From assembly GCA_964518335.1 (NCBI GenBank), contig CAZFDT010000081.1, positions 1 through 22,670 on the forward strand: a stretch of 22,670 nucleotides of DNA, read 5' to 3'. Each line of letters opens with the position of its first letter. Position 1 is the first letter of the stretch. The DNA comes from CAZFDT01 sp964518335 (lineage in GTDB: Bacteria; Planctomycetota; Phycisphaerae; Phycisphaerales; Phycisphaeraceae). A model generated the notes under the pieces. The model saw only the letters and a program-made list of their open reading frames with translations, made no database searches and was not told the DNA's origin. This document shows positions 13,937 to 22,262 of the stretch, in pieces. A program made the position numbers and the translations under genes.

Positions 13937-16290
13937 TGAATGAGATCAAGCGATGGAAACTTCTGATCCCGACCGTCATGTTCGCATTATGGAACGTGCG
14001 CGCAGTGGCCCAGGCTAACGTCAATCTACCACCGGACTCCGCCTACGTGGTGGTCGATGACAACGGCCATCTGTCGGTCAACGGCGAGCGACAACGCTAC
14101 TGGGCGGCGATCGGAAAGGTGCATGCCGATGATCACGCCAGCACGGACGCGCTGTTGGACCGCTTCGAGGCGCTTGGGTTCAACGCGTTTCGATATTGGG
14201 TCGGGTTCCGCGGCGACAGCACGTACGAAATCGGCGATGGTTCACGACAGGACCAGACCGACTACTTCATCGCCCAGGCGAAGAAACGCGGATTTCGCAT
14301 CTGGCTTGCAGCGCTCAACGGCGTGGGCAGCGCGACCCCGGCGGATGTGGGCATCATCGATGACCCCGGCAGCGCCCAAGCGTGGGCGGCAGATGTCACC
14401 AAGTTGCCGCGCAACGCCCGGCTGAGCACCAATATCGCCAACATGTGGGACGCTCGCCTCGAAGCGCTGGTGATTCGTGACATGACGCAGATCGCCACCC
14501 ATCGCAATCTGTACACCGGGCTGCGTTGGTGCGACGATCCGGTGTTCGCCGTGTGGGAGCTGAGCAACGAAGAGTGGTGGATGCGCAAGATGGTTGGCGG
14601 CCAATGGCAGCAATTGCCGCCATTCTTCCGCAACAGCCTGCTGGAGCGGTGGCAGGCGTTTCTGCGGGGTAAGTATGGCACGCAGGAAAAACTCCTCGAG
14701 GCGTGGGACCGGTTGCTGCCCGGCGAAAGTCTGGCGGAAGGCACAATTCTGCTGGCGCCGATGGCGGGTGAAACCCGGCCGGCGCTGGGACTCAACGATT
14801 CGAACCCCCACGCCGCCGCAGCGGTGCAGGCGCTCGAGCAGAGTTACCGTCGTAGCGACTTTGTGCGGGCGAGGGGCGAGGATGTCATCGAGTTTTTTCT
14901 TGGTCTGCAACTGGGCTACAAAAAACGCGTCGCCGCGGCGATCAAGTCGCTGGGCAAGAGCACGCGACTGAGCCCGATGATCTACGACACCGGCATCGGG
15001 TACGAGATTCAAAGCCAGTTCATGCATCAGCACGCAGACGCCGTTGCTCACAACGCTTATGTGAACGGCTACGGCCCGGACTTACGCGAGAGGCTCAGTT
15101 CGAGCAATCCGAATCCGAGCGAGCACAAGCAGAAGCTCAGCCGTTTGGGCGACGAGCGTTTGACAGCGAATGTCGGCCCGTGGGTGAATTGGCTGCTCAA
15201 GCCGCCGGGCATCGCCCAAGGCGTGCCTTGGCTCGAACACAACCGCGTCGAGGGCAAGCCGTTCCTCGTCTATGAAACGCAGATCCAGCAGCCGGCAAAG
15301 TACCGGGCTGATTATCCACTGCGCATGTTGGCGCTGGCGAGCATTCAGGACTGGGACTGGGTGAGTTGGCACTACTTCGGCGATGGTGGTGTCAACGAAG
15401 CCGCGCGGAATCCGGCGACTTTCGAGCGGCGCATGGACGTGACCACCGGCAGTCACCCGCAAGGCTATCACTTCACCTATGACGAGGTGCAGACCGCGAT
15501 GATGCGCGCTGCCGGTCACATGTTCCGCAATCAGGCCTTCGAATCGGCCGCCAATCCGACCGTGTTCATTTACGGCCGCAAGACGCTTCACGATCCGGAC
15601 AGTATGGACTATGCGGGGAGCTACGGCGCGATCGGCATGCACATGCTCCAGACCGTGTACCAGCATGGCGTGCGCATCCGCATCGACCCGACGCGTGAAG
15701 ACGACGAAGTGATCGGCCCCGTTGTCCGCTTTGAAGATCGCCACACCCACAACCCCTACACGCCGACAGAACAGATCGCTTTCGATTGGAAGAAGGGTTA
15801 TCTCAAGTTCGACGCCCCCGCGGCGGTTGCTTTCACCGGGTTGCTGGCCAACATCGGCGACACCGTCGGGTTCGACCACGGTGTGACGCTCAGCGATGTT
15901 GAAATCCACAATCCCGATGGCATTGCCGATCCTGTGACCGGTGATGAGAAGTACATCGCCTTTGCATTGCACGCGCTGGACGGCAAGCCGCTGCGTGAAT
16001 CGAAGCGAGCCTCGCTGTCGATCGTGTCCACGAGCTTCAACACAGGCTTCAAGATGGGCGCCGGTCCCACCGCCAGCCCTTACAAGCCGCCTGAGGGCAC
16101 CGTCGGGGGTGATGCGCCAGTGCTTGTCGCCAGGGTAGCGGCGACCGTGACCAGTCCGGCGATTGACGGCATGCAATACACGCTCTTCAACTGGCGTTTG
16201 GAGCCCATTGGGAGCGGAGTGATCGCCGATGGCCGACTGCATGTGCCGGCCGATCAGCCTGTGTTCTTTGTTGTGCTGACCCGGAATTGA
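13936..16290 (+). CDS. Large exported glycoside hydrolase, clan-A-like
   Basis: The 784-residue protein has a signal peptide ending near AVAQA (residues 23-27) and an N-terminal TIM barrel of glycoside hydrolase clan A type. VWELSNEEWW (206-215) supplies the likely acid/base Glu212, and PFLVYETQIQ (442-451) the likely nucleophile Glu447, followed by WDWVSWHYFGDG in the last strand. The region after about residue 500 is beta-rich and ends in a domain of the beta-sandwich kind that caps many such enzymes (YTLFNWRLEPIGSGVI near the end). The start ATG overlaps the upstream TGA as TGATG and has GAAGGA nine bases before it, which implies translational coupling to the leaderless hydrolase. ATG at 13927 sits directly against that ribosome site and is rejected. 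The substrate is unknown; context suggests a uronate-containing polysaccharide. Confidence 0.8.
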   Translation: MNEIKRWKLLIPTVMFALWNVRAVAQANVNLPPDSAYVVVDDNGHLSVNGERQRYWAAIGKVHADDHASTDALLDRFEALGFNAFRYWVGFRGDSTYEIGDGSRQDQTDYFIAQAKKRGFRIWLAALNGVGSATPADVGIIDDPGSAQAWAADVTKLPRNARLSTNIANMWDARLEALVIRDMTQIATHRNLYTGLRWCDDPVFAVWELSNEEWWMRKMVGGQWQQLPPFFRNSLLERWQAFLRGKYGTQEKLLEAWDRLLPGESLAEGTILLAPMAGETRPALGLNDSNPHAAAAVQALEQSYRRSDFVRARGEDVIEFFLGLQLGYKKRVAAAIKSLGKSTRLSPMIYDTGIGYEIQSQFMHQHADAVAHNAYVNGYGPDLRERLSSSNPNPSEHKQKLSRLGDERLTANVGPWVNWLLKPPGIAQGVPWLEHNRVEGKPFLVYETQIQQPAKYRADYPLRMLALASIQDWDWVSWHYFGDGGVNEAARNPATFERRMDVTTGSHPQGYHFTYDEVQTAMMRAAGHMFRNQAFESAANPTVFIYGRKTLHDPDSMDYAGSYGAIGMHMLQTVYQHGVRIRIDPTREDDEVIGPVVRFEDRHTHNPYTPTEQIAFDWKKGYLKFDAPAAVAFTGLLANIGDTVGFDHGVTLSDVEIHNPDGIADPVTGDEKYIAFALHALDGKPLRESKRASLSIVSTSFNTGFKMGAGPTASPYKPPEGTVGGDAPVLVARVAATVTSPAIDGMQYTLFNWRLEPIGSGVIADGRLHVPADQPVFFVVLTRN

Positions 16291-16352
16291 TCTTCAAATA
16301 GTCGCGTGATGAGTTGATCTCGCGGCCCGCCGTGATGAAGAGGAATCGATTC

Positions 16353-18251
16353 ATGACTACTCTGACCGTCAAATTGTCGAGCCCACACGACGCCTGTCTG
16401 GCCCAAAGCAGCGCTGAAGCGCAGGCGATACGGCGGGAGCGCGTGCTGGCGCTACATCGCAAGTCCTGCTCGATCTGGTTCGGCCACGATGGTCACTTCA
16501 AGGACCAGGTCAAAGCGGATCCTCGCTGGTATCTGTGGTGCGCTCTGTCGTTCCTCGGCGGGGAGTCCGACCACGTTCGCCTGGCCAACGCGATGCTGCG
16601 TGCGGGGGCCGGACTGGGCGGCGGCCACTTCTGGACCAGCGCGGCGGCCTCCATCCTTGGCCGCTTCTCTGACCGCCTCGACCCGACGACGCTTGAAATG
16701 ATGCGTCGGCGCATGTGGGACCTGCTCCCCGGTGAAGTTGGCCAACGATTCCGCGGTTACAACGATAACTACCCTGCGATGTCCGCGGTTGCGGTGTTGG
16801 TCGGTGGGCCCGCCATCGGCGACGACCGGGCGGTGTCCGACGGACTCATGTGTCTCGACTCGCTGCGCAAGCTGTTGACTCGTCGCGGCCTGCTGTCGGA
16901 ATATACCAGCCCGACCTACACGCCCATTACGCTCACGTGTTTGGCTGAGGTGGCCCAGCTCGCGCCCAACGCCGAGGCACGTGAGCTGGCGCTCTGGTGC
17001 GAGCAGCGCGTGTGGATGGACCTGTGCAGCCATTTCCACCCGGGCACCTGCGCTCTGGCTGGGCCGCACAGCCGCGCCTATATGGTGGACCTCTGCGCCC
17101 ATCTGCACAACGCTCACATGGTCCTCTATCAGGCGTTCGGCGACGTGGTGTTCATCAACCCGACCAACGCACTGATGCCCTACCAGGATGGTCAAGCCAC
17201 GCACAACAGCCCTTACCACATTCGTGGCCACCTGCCCTGGCACCTGGTCCCGACGTACCACGTCCCTGAAGCCGCCGCTCGCCTCGTGCTTAATCGCCAA
17301 CACCCGATGTCGGTCCACGCCACTGCCGAGCAGGCTGCGATGCAGCGCAATGTGTGGAAGCACGAGCGGCACCCGCAGACGCCGCTGGCCGAGGTGCCGG
17401 CATCGTCGCTGAACCTGCACACCTACATGACCGATGATTACGCGATGGGCACGTCGGATCGGCCGTTCCTCGATGGCTATCAGATGAGCGTGTTCCATTT
17501 GGCCTATCGCCGTCAACGCCCGGCCCGGACGCTCGCGGATGTTGCAGCTCTGTTCCCTCGCTATCTCACGACGCAGATCGAGCCGGATCGCCACCACCAC
17601 CTCAACGATCAAGGCCGCGCCAACGCCGTTGCTCACGAAGGCGCCGCGATGATCGCCTACAAGGCGCGTTGTGGTTGGGGCAGTCAGCCGCAGCCAGGCG
17701 ATCCGACGGTCGAGCCGACCGATTCACTGCGTCTCTCGCTGCTGCTGACCTGCTGCAACGCGAGCCCGAATGAGATTTGGCTCGGCGATGAGCGACTGAA
17801 CGGGTGGGAGGGCCAGACCGTTCAGCCGACGAGCATCTTCTGGCGCGATGGGCCGGTGCTGGTGGCGTTGCATCCGCTGACCCTGCGGGACCACGGTCGG
17901 CAGTTCGCCATCGCCCTCCGTGAGAGCAACGGGTTCGCGATGATCGACCTGTTCAACTATCAGGGCCCGCCACGCACTTTCACCGCCGATGAACTGCTGA
18001 CGACCCACAACGGTTTTGTGATCGAGGTTGCATCCACCGATCAGTGGGAAAGCCTGGCGGCGTTCCGCGCTCACCACGCGCGGCACCAGATCATCGATTA
18101 CTACCATCCCGGCGACTGCATGCGGACGCTGCGGTACGAGCGTGAGGGTCTGTCGCTGGGCATGGAACTGAGCCCGGTCTCCGACGGCATCAAGTGCCGT
18201 ACCGTCAACGATCAATTGGCGATGGAGCATCGATTTCACGTGGCGTTCTGA
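16353..18251 (+). CDS. Unrecognised leaderless protein, possible toroid polysaccharide lyase
   Basis: I do not recognise this 632-residue protein with certainty. The first 400 residues look like an alpha/alpha toroid: repeated amphipathic helices, FRGYNDNYPAMSAVAVLVGG (133-152), SEYTSPTYTPITL (182-194) and LAGPHSRAYMVD (235-246). Paired Asn, Tyr and His residues in such positions are what PL5/PL8/PL12-type lyases use. From about 450 onward the sequence is beta-rich (RLSLLLTCCNASPNEIWLG and later), like the sandwich domain that follows such toroids. There is no signal peptide, so the protein should be cytoplasmic, acting perhaps on oligosaccharides. ATG at 16353 has AAGAGGA with an eight-base gap; the open frame upstream of it lacks a ribosome site. 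It lies 62 bases after the exported hydrolase and 110 before the ExbB-like gene. Confidence 0.55.
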   Translation: MTTLTVKLSSPHDACLAQSSAEAQAIRRERVLALHRKSCSIWFGHDGHFKDQVKADPRWYLWCALSFLGGESDHVRLANAMLRAGAGLGGGHFWTSAAASILGRFSDRLDPTTLEMMRRRMWDLLPGEVGQRFRGYNDNYPAMSAVAVLVGGPAIGDDRAVSDGLMCLDSLRKLLTRRGLLSEYTSPTYTPITLTCLAEVAQLAPNAEARELALWCEQRVWMDLCSHFHPGTCALAGPHSRAYMVDLCAHLHNAHMVLYQAFGDVVFINPTNALMPYQDGQATHNSPYHIRGHLPWHLVPTYHVPEAAARLVLNRQHPMSVHATAEQAAMQRNVWKHERHPQTPLAEVPASSLNLHTYMTDDYAMGTSDRPFLDGYQMSVFHLAYRRQRPARTLADVAALFPRYLTTQIEPDRHHHLNDQGRANAVAHEGAAMIAYKARCGWGSQPQPGDPTVEPTDSLRLSLLLTCCNASPNEIWLGDERLNGWEGQTVQPTSIFWRDGPVLVALHPLTLRDHGRQFAIALRESNGFAMIDLFNYQGPPRTFTADELLTTHNGFVIEVASTDQWESLAAFRAHHARHQIIDYYHPGDCMRTLRYEREGLSLGMELSPVSDGIKCRTVNDQLAMEHRFHVAF

Positions 18252-18361
18252 CACTGATGCGGCCACGCCTCGCACGATCTGTTGCAGCTTCCGTCACCCA
18301 CAGCCCCGCACCACCACCCTCGACCTGTGACACAAGCACCTCAATCCTGGAGATTTCGGCT

Positions 18362-19321
18362 ATGACTATGGGCTATCGCGGAAGAGTATGGATTGTTCTC
18401 GCGTCGGTGCTGGTCTGCGGTGTCGCGGCCGTAGCGCAGATCGAGCCGGATCTGAACGAACGCGCTGGCGCAGCTGACCTCGACGCGATCGAACAGACAG
18501 ACGTCGGCGACAGCTTGACGGGCCCCGCCGCACTGGGGGCCGATCCTGAGAGCCAGCGTATTTCACTGGGCGCCGAAATCGTGTCCAAAGTACATGACGC
18601 GGGCTGGATTGGCTATGTGCTGCTGGCGTTGTCGGTGATGGGATTGGGTTTCGCGATCGAACGCCTTGTCAACCTGCGCCGAGGTCGAATTGTCCCGACA
18701 GGTCTGGCAGAACGTGTCCGCCAACATTTGATCGCAGACCGCTATGACGCAGCCATCGAAGAGTGCAGCAGGCATCCCAGCACGTTGGGTCGGATCCTTG
18801 GAACCGTCACCCGCCACCGCGAGTTTTCGTTCGCGGATCTGAACACCATCGGCGGCGATATCGGCATCCGCGAAATCCGTCAGCACGTCGGGCGAGCCTA
18901 CCCCATGGCGGTCGTCGCCACGCTCAGCCCGTTGCTTGGCCTGCTGGGAACCGTCATCGGCATGATCGAAGCGTTCGAGGCGGTCGCGCTGGCCGGATCG
19001 ATGGGCGATCCGTCGATCATGGCGTCGTCGATCTCCTTCGCGCTGGTCACGACCGCGATGGGGTTGATCATCGCCGCACCGAATCTGGCGCTCTTTCACG
19101 CCTTTCGTGTGCGAACCAATAATCTCGCAACCTTGCTGGACGAACAGGTGAGTGAGGTGCTGACCGAGTGGCAGAGCCATCGCTTGGCGCAAGCCAACCT
19201 CGCGCACGGCTCGCCAATCGCCGCCACACCTGCCGCCCATCCTTCTGCCTTCACAACCGAGCGGGGAACCGGCGCGGCCACCCAGCCGCAGGTCACCGGT
19301 AAGGAGACTGCCCATGCTTAA
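18362..19321 (+). CDS. exbB: ExbB/TolQ/MotA-family proton channel protein
   Basis: The 319-residue protein forms the proton-channel subunit that, with ExbD, turns proton-motive force into movement of a periplasmic arm. It has an N-terminal signal peptide (to about residue 26, AAVAQ), a periplasmic extension, and then three membrane helices at about 82-104, 183-206 and 222-246. The segment YPMAVVATLSPLLGLLGTVI followed by GMIEAF is the family signature. An added signal peptide and leading periplasmic segment are common in planctomycete ExbB-like proteins. ATG at 18362 has GGAG nine bases upstream; ATG at 18368 is an alternative. The end overlaps the next gene by eight bases. The symbol reflects the family; TolQ-like use cannot be excluded. 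Confidence 0.88.
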   Translation: MTMGYRGRVWIVLASVLVCGVAAVAQIEPDLNERAGAADLDAIEQTDVGDSLTGPAALGADPESQRISLGAEIVSKVHDAGWIGYVLLALSVMGLGFAIERLVNLRRGRIVPTGLAERVRQHLIADRYDAAIEECSRHPSTLGRILGTVTRHREFSFADLNTIGGDIGIREIRQHVGRAYPMAVVATLSPLLGLLGTVIGMIEAFEAVALAGSMGDPSIMASSISFALVTTAMGLIIAAPNLALFHAFRVRTNNLATLLDEQVSEVLTEWQSHRLAQANLAHGSPIAATPAAHPSAFTTERGTGAATQPQVTGKETAHA

Positions 19322-19748
19322 GCGACTGGAGCAGACCGAAGACCTCACGCTCGATATGGCGCCCCTGATCGACTGCGTGTTCCTGCTGCTGATTTTTTTC
19401 CTGGTGGCCACCACGCTCAAGAAGCTGGACCGCGAGCTGCCGGTCGAGCTGCCCTCCGCCGCCATGGGCGTGCAGACCAAGCTCGACGACGGCACGCTGG
19501 TGATTGGCCTGGACACATCAGGCGTGCTCTACCTGCAGTCCGAGCCCGTGACGATCGAGCAGTTTCATGCCGCCCTGCGCGCGGTGGGCGAGTCGGACGA
19601 AATGCCGCGGGTGCGAATCGATGCCGATCGCGCGGTGCCTTACGAATCGATCCTGCATGTCGTGGATCAGTGTCGGTTCTGGGGAATCGAACGCGTGGGC
19701 TTCCACATCCGCAGCGAACGGCAGCGCGCCGGAGGGCGATCGGAATGA
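19314..19748 (+). CDS. exbD: ExbD/TolR-family biopolymer transport protein
   Basis: The 144-residue protein is a typical ExbD/TolR: a short cytoplasmic N-terminus, one membrane helix at about 15-35 (LDMAPLIDCVFLLLIFFLVA) with the essential Asp20 facing the proton path, and a periplasmic domain ending in the family's DxxVPYExIxxVxDxCRxxGIxxVGF pattern, here DADRAVPYESILHVV and GIERVGFHI. The ATG at 19314 is preceded by AAGGAG with a seven-base gap and overlaps the end of the ExbB-like gene. Its own stop overlaps the next start as ATGA. It partners the ExbB-like channel and, by position, the coiled-coil protein that follows. Confidence 0.9.
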   Translation: MLKRLEQTEDLTLDMAPLIDCVFLLLIFFLVATTLKKLDRELPVELPSAAMGVQTKLDDGTLVIGLDTSGVLYLQSEPVTIEQFHAALRAVGESDEMPRVRIDADRAVPYESILHVVDQCRFWGIERVGFHIRSERQRAGGRSE

Positions 19749-21865
19749 CGGGCGAATCGACTGGACAATCTGCTCGGTCACTGCCGTGGATGTTCATCTC
19801 GGCGGTGCTGCACCTGGCGCTGCTGCTCGTGCTCGGTTTCGTCGTGGCGGCGCCGGCTGATCGGCACGAGTCGCGTCCGGATCAGCTCAAGCGGATCAGC
19901 AGCGAGAAACTCGAGCAGGCGGGTGAGAAGCTGCGGGCGATCAACCGGAACGAATTGGAGCAGAACCTTGATCGCCTCGAGCAGATTGAGCGACAGATGC
20001 GCGAATTGCAGCGCGATCAGGCCGAGCGGCTGGCGCGTGAAATGAGCAAGCGTCCCGAAGCGGCGCGCGAGCGAGCTCGGGAGTTGGTGAGGCAGATCGT
20101 TGACGAGCAGGAGAAGCTCCTCGAAATGCAATCGGATGTCGGGCCGCGACTCGAGGCCGCCGGTCGGGCGGTCGTTGAGCTGGCCAGCACGGAGGAAGAC
20201 CACGCCCGTATCGCGCGATTCGGTGCCGATGGTCAGGGCCGCGCCGCCGTTGAACACCTGAGCCAGGTCGGTCGTGAAATTGATGTTGCGAACGCTCGGA
20301 TCAACCGCATTCAGCAGCTTCAGGTGCAGCTCGCCGAGGAGATCGCTTGGATGGGCAGCCCCACGCTGGCCGACGCACAGGCCGCTGCGCTTGCGACCCA
20401 GGAGCACGCCAAACGCCAGCACAACCACACGCGCGATCGACTGGCCTGGCTCCGACGTGATCTCGACATGCTTGACGAGCGGGTCGGTGCTTATCTGCGC
20501 GTCTTCGCTACACGACAAATGCGCGATCATGTCCGACGTTACGCCCACGGCAGTATCGAAAACCTGATGCGGCATCCCGAGGAACTCGACAACCGTCACG
20601 CTGAAGCTGTTCTCGCCCACAAACATGCCCTCGACGCCCAGCGCGTGGTACTCAGCGCCCTGGACGACGCACCCGTGCGCCCGGAGCTTCGCCCCGAGGA
20701 ATTTCTGGCAGATGCCACGTCCGTGGCAGGTGACGGGTCGGAGACCGCGAGCAATGAAAGTACCCGGGCGGACTCGCCCAGTGCAACGGACGATGCAGGG
20801 CGCCAGCGACCCACGCTGTCGACGCTTTACGAGCAGATGGTAAGGACCGAACAGGCGCTGGGGCGGATGCATCGCGACATCAGGATCGGCGCGGTCGTGC
20901 GAAACTCGGGCGCCTCTCCCACCGTTGCGGAGCGGCAGGTTCACGCCGATGCCCCATCACGCCCGGTGCTGGACCGCGACAGCCTCGATGGGCCGATAGG
21001 CAGCGGCGCAGCATACGAGCGCTATCAGCAGCAGCTGGCGACTGTGGTCGCGACCAGCCGGTCCATGGTCCATAGCGCGCAGGCCATACTCGCATCCGCT
21101 CAGTCGGTAGTGCACAGCGACGCAGCCCGCGTGAGTGAGGCAACACCGTCGGGCCTCGACGATAGTGCCGACGCGGCCGCGCCCGCGACCGATGCCGCGG
21201 TCGGTCATTTGAACTTTGCCAGCCAACTGCCAGGCGGCGGCCGCGACCCGGGCGACGGCCAGCCATCGGCGATTGACCTCGAAACGTGGCGCCAGCGCGT
21301 GATGGCCCAAGTGCAGTCTGCTCGCTATATCGGAGGCGATCCCGACCCCGACACCCCGTGGACCTTCGTCAACGGCTGGTACATGATCGGCCCGTTCACG
21401 ACCGGCAACTCCGCCGACCTGCACCGCTCCTACACTCCCGAATCGCTCATTGATCTCGATGCGACATACATCGGCCCCGACGGCCGTCGCCTGATCTGGA
21501 CGTTCCGCAAAGAGGCCGAGCCCGGGACAATGTATTTTCCGGTCCAGAATGTCAATAGCGTCTATTACGCCTTCACCCACATCAAGTCCGACCGCCAGAT
21601 CCAGGTGACGCTGGCTGTTACTTCCGATGATGCCTCGCGCTTGTGGATTAACGGTGAGCCGATCGAGCCGGTCGGTTGGCAGGAGACGAACGACCGCCAC
21701 CCTTGGCTGTTCAGCTTCGGACACGACATTGCGCGATACGCCTGCCACCTTCACTACCGCGGATATCGCCAAGCACAACTGAAGGAGGGCATCAACACCC
21801 TCCTCATCCGCGTCGAAAACGGCCCAGGAGGCACAGGCTTTGCAGTCTACGTGAGGCCTCGTTAG
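19745..21865 (+). CDS. Membrane-anchored coiled-coil protein with a C-terminal beta-domain
   Basis: The 706-residue protein has one uncleaved membrane helix at about 13-36 (SLPWMFISAVLHLALLLVL), like TonB and other Exb-driven proteins. A very long coiled coil follows from about 45 to 345, rich in Glu, Arg, Gln and Leu (EQIERQMRELQRDQAERL). Then comes a low-complexity linker, and from 539 a compact beta-rich domain (WTFVNGWYMIGPF, VTSDDASRLWINGEPI, LLIRVENGPGGTGFAVYV) that resembles the galactose-binding or PA14-like modules of planctomycete carbohydrate proteins. There is no proline-rich TonB spacer and no TonB C-terminal signature. The ATG at 19745 overlaps the exbD stop and has GGAGGG eight bases upstream. 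It is probably the moving periplasmic arm energised by the ExbB/ExbD pair; the ligand is unknown. Its stop TAG overlaps the stop of the convergent fragment downstream. Confidence 0.8.
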   Translation: MTGESTGQSARSLPWMFISAVLHLALLLVLGFVVAAPADRHESRPDQLKRISSEKLEQAGEKLRAINRNELEQNLDRLEQIERQMRELQRDQAERLAREMSKRPEAARERARELVRQIVDEQEKLLEMQSDVGPRLEAAGRAVVELASTEEDHARIARFGADGQGRAAVEHLSQVGREIDVANARINRIQQLQVQLAEEIAWMGSPTLADAQAAALATQEHAKRQHNHTRDRLAWLRRDLDMLDERVGAYLRVFATRQMRDHVRRYAHGSIENLMRHPEELDNRHAEAVLAHKHALDAQRVVLSALDDAPVRPELRPEEFLADATSVAGDGSETASNESTRADSPSATDDAGRQRPTLSTLYEQMVRTEQALGRMHRDIRIGAVVRNSGASPTVAERQVHADAPSRPVLDRDSLDGPIGSGAAYERYQQQLATVVATSRSMVHSAQAILASAQSVVHSDAARVSEATPSGLDDSADAAAPATDAAVGHLNFASQLPGGGRDPGDGQPSAIDLETWRQRVMAQVQSARYIGGDPDPDTPWTFVNGWYMIGPFTTGNSADLHRSYTPESLIDLDATYIGPDGRRLIWTFRKEAEPGTMYFPVQNVNSVYYAFTHIKSDRQIQVTLAVTSDDASRLWINGEPIEPVGWQETNDRHPWLFSFGHDIARYACHLHYRGYRQAQLKEGINTLLIRVENGPGGTGFAVYVRPR

Positions 21866-22262
21866 TGCGAGGGGTGCAGCTTGGGCATGCTCAGGTCCAT
21901 GCGATGGGCATCGCCGCCGGGGCTGATATGGATGCCGTGGATGCCGTTGTGGAACGTGCCCCCGCTGGCTTTGAGTACGATCGTTTCGCCGCCGTTGAGC
22001 GACATGGCCAGTTCGTCGCCCTCCCAGGTTCCGGGCGTACTCAGCAGCAGGCCGATCGTGAACGGCACGCGGTCCATGCCCTCAGTCCGCACGTGCATAT
22101 CCACACCCCGCTCGACAAGGCGAAGGTCCAGGGCGATATCCAGTGGTGTCACCGGTGTAGCGACCCGCCAGCTTGTTACCGCTCTCCTGTAGCATCCATC
22201 GCATTGCTATCGGACGTGCGCTTCGTGGCGGCCGCCTCCGTGAACACGCGGGTATGGTGGCC
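21862..22262 (-). pseudogene. C-terminal fragment of an unrecognised gene
   Basis: The longest open stretch runs from about 22206 to the TAA at 21864-21862 on the minus strand and includes TPLDIALDLRLVERGVDMHV and GGTFHNGIHGIHISPGGD, clearly protein-like with high GC at third codon positions. Its only start is GTG at 22152, without a ribosome site. Just upstream, in another frame, 22262-22179 reads HHTRVFTEAAATKRTSDSNA, also with coding-like codon use, and ends at a stop at 22178. The simplest reading is a beta-rich C-terminal domain broken by a frameshift near 22150-22180, with the N-terminal part missing. A genuine short gene of 96 codons starting at 22152 is the alternative. The stop overlaps that of the convergent coiled-coil gene. 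Confidence 0.4.

Noticed and set aside
15082..16242. 386-codon antisense frame under the large hydrolase
   Set aside because: There are no recognisable motifs or ribosome site, and the plus-strand gene explains the region.
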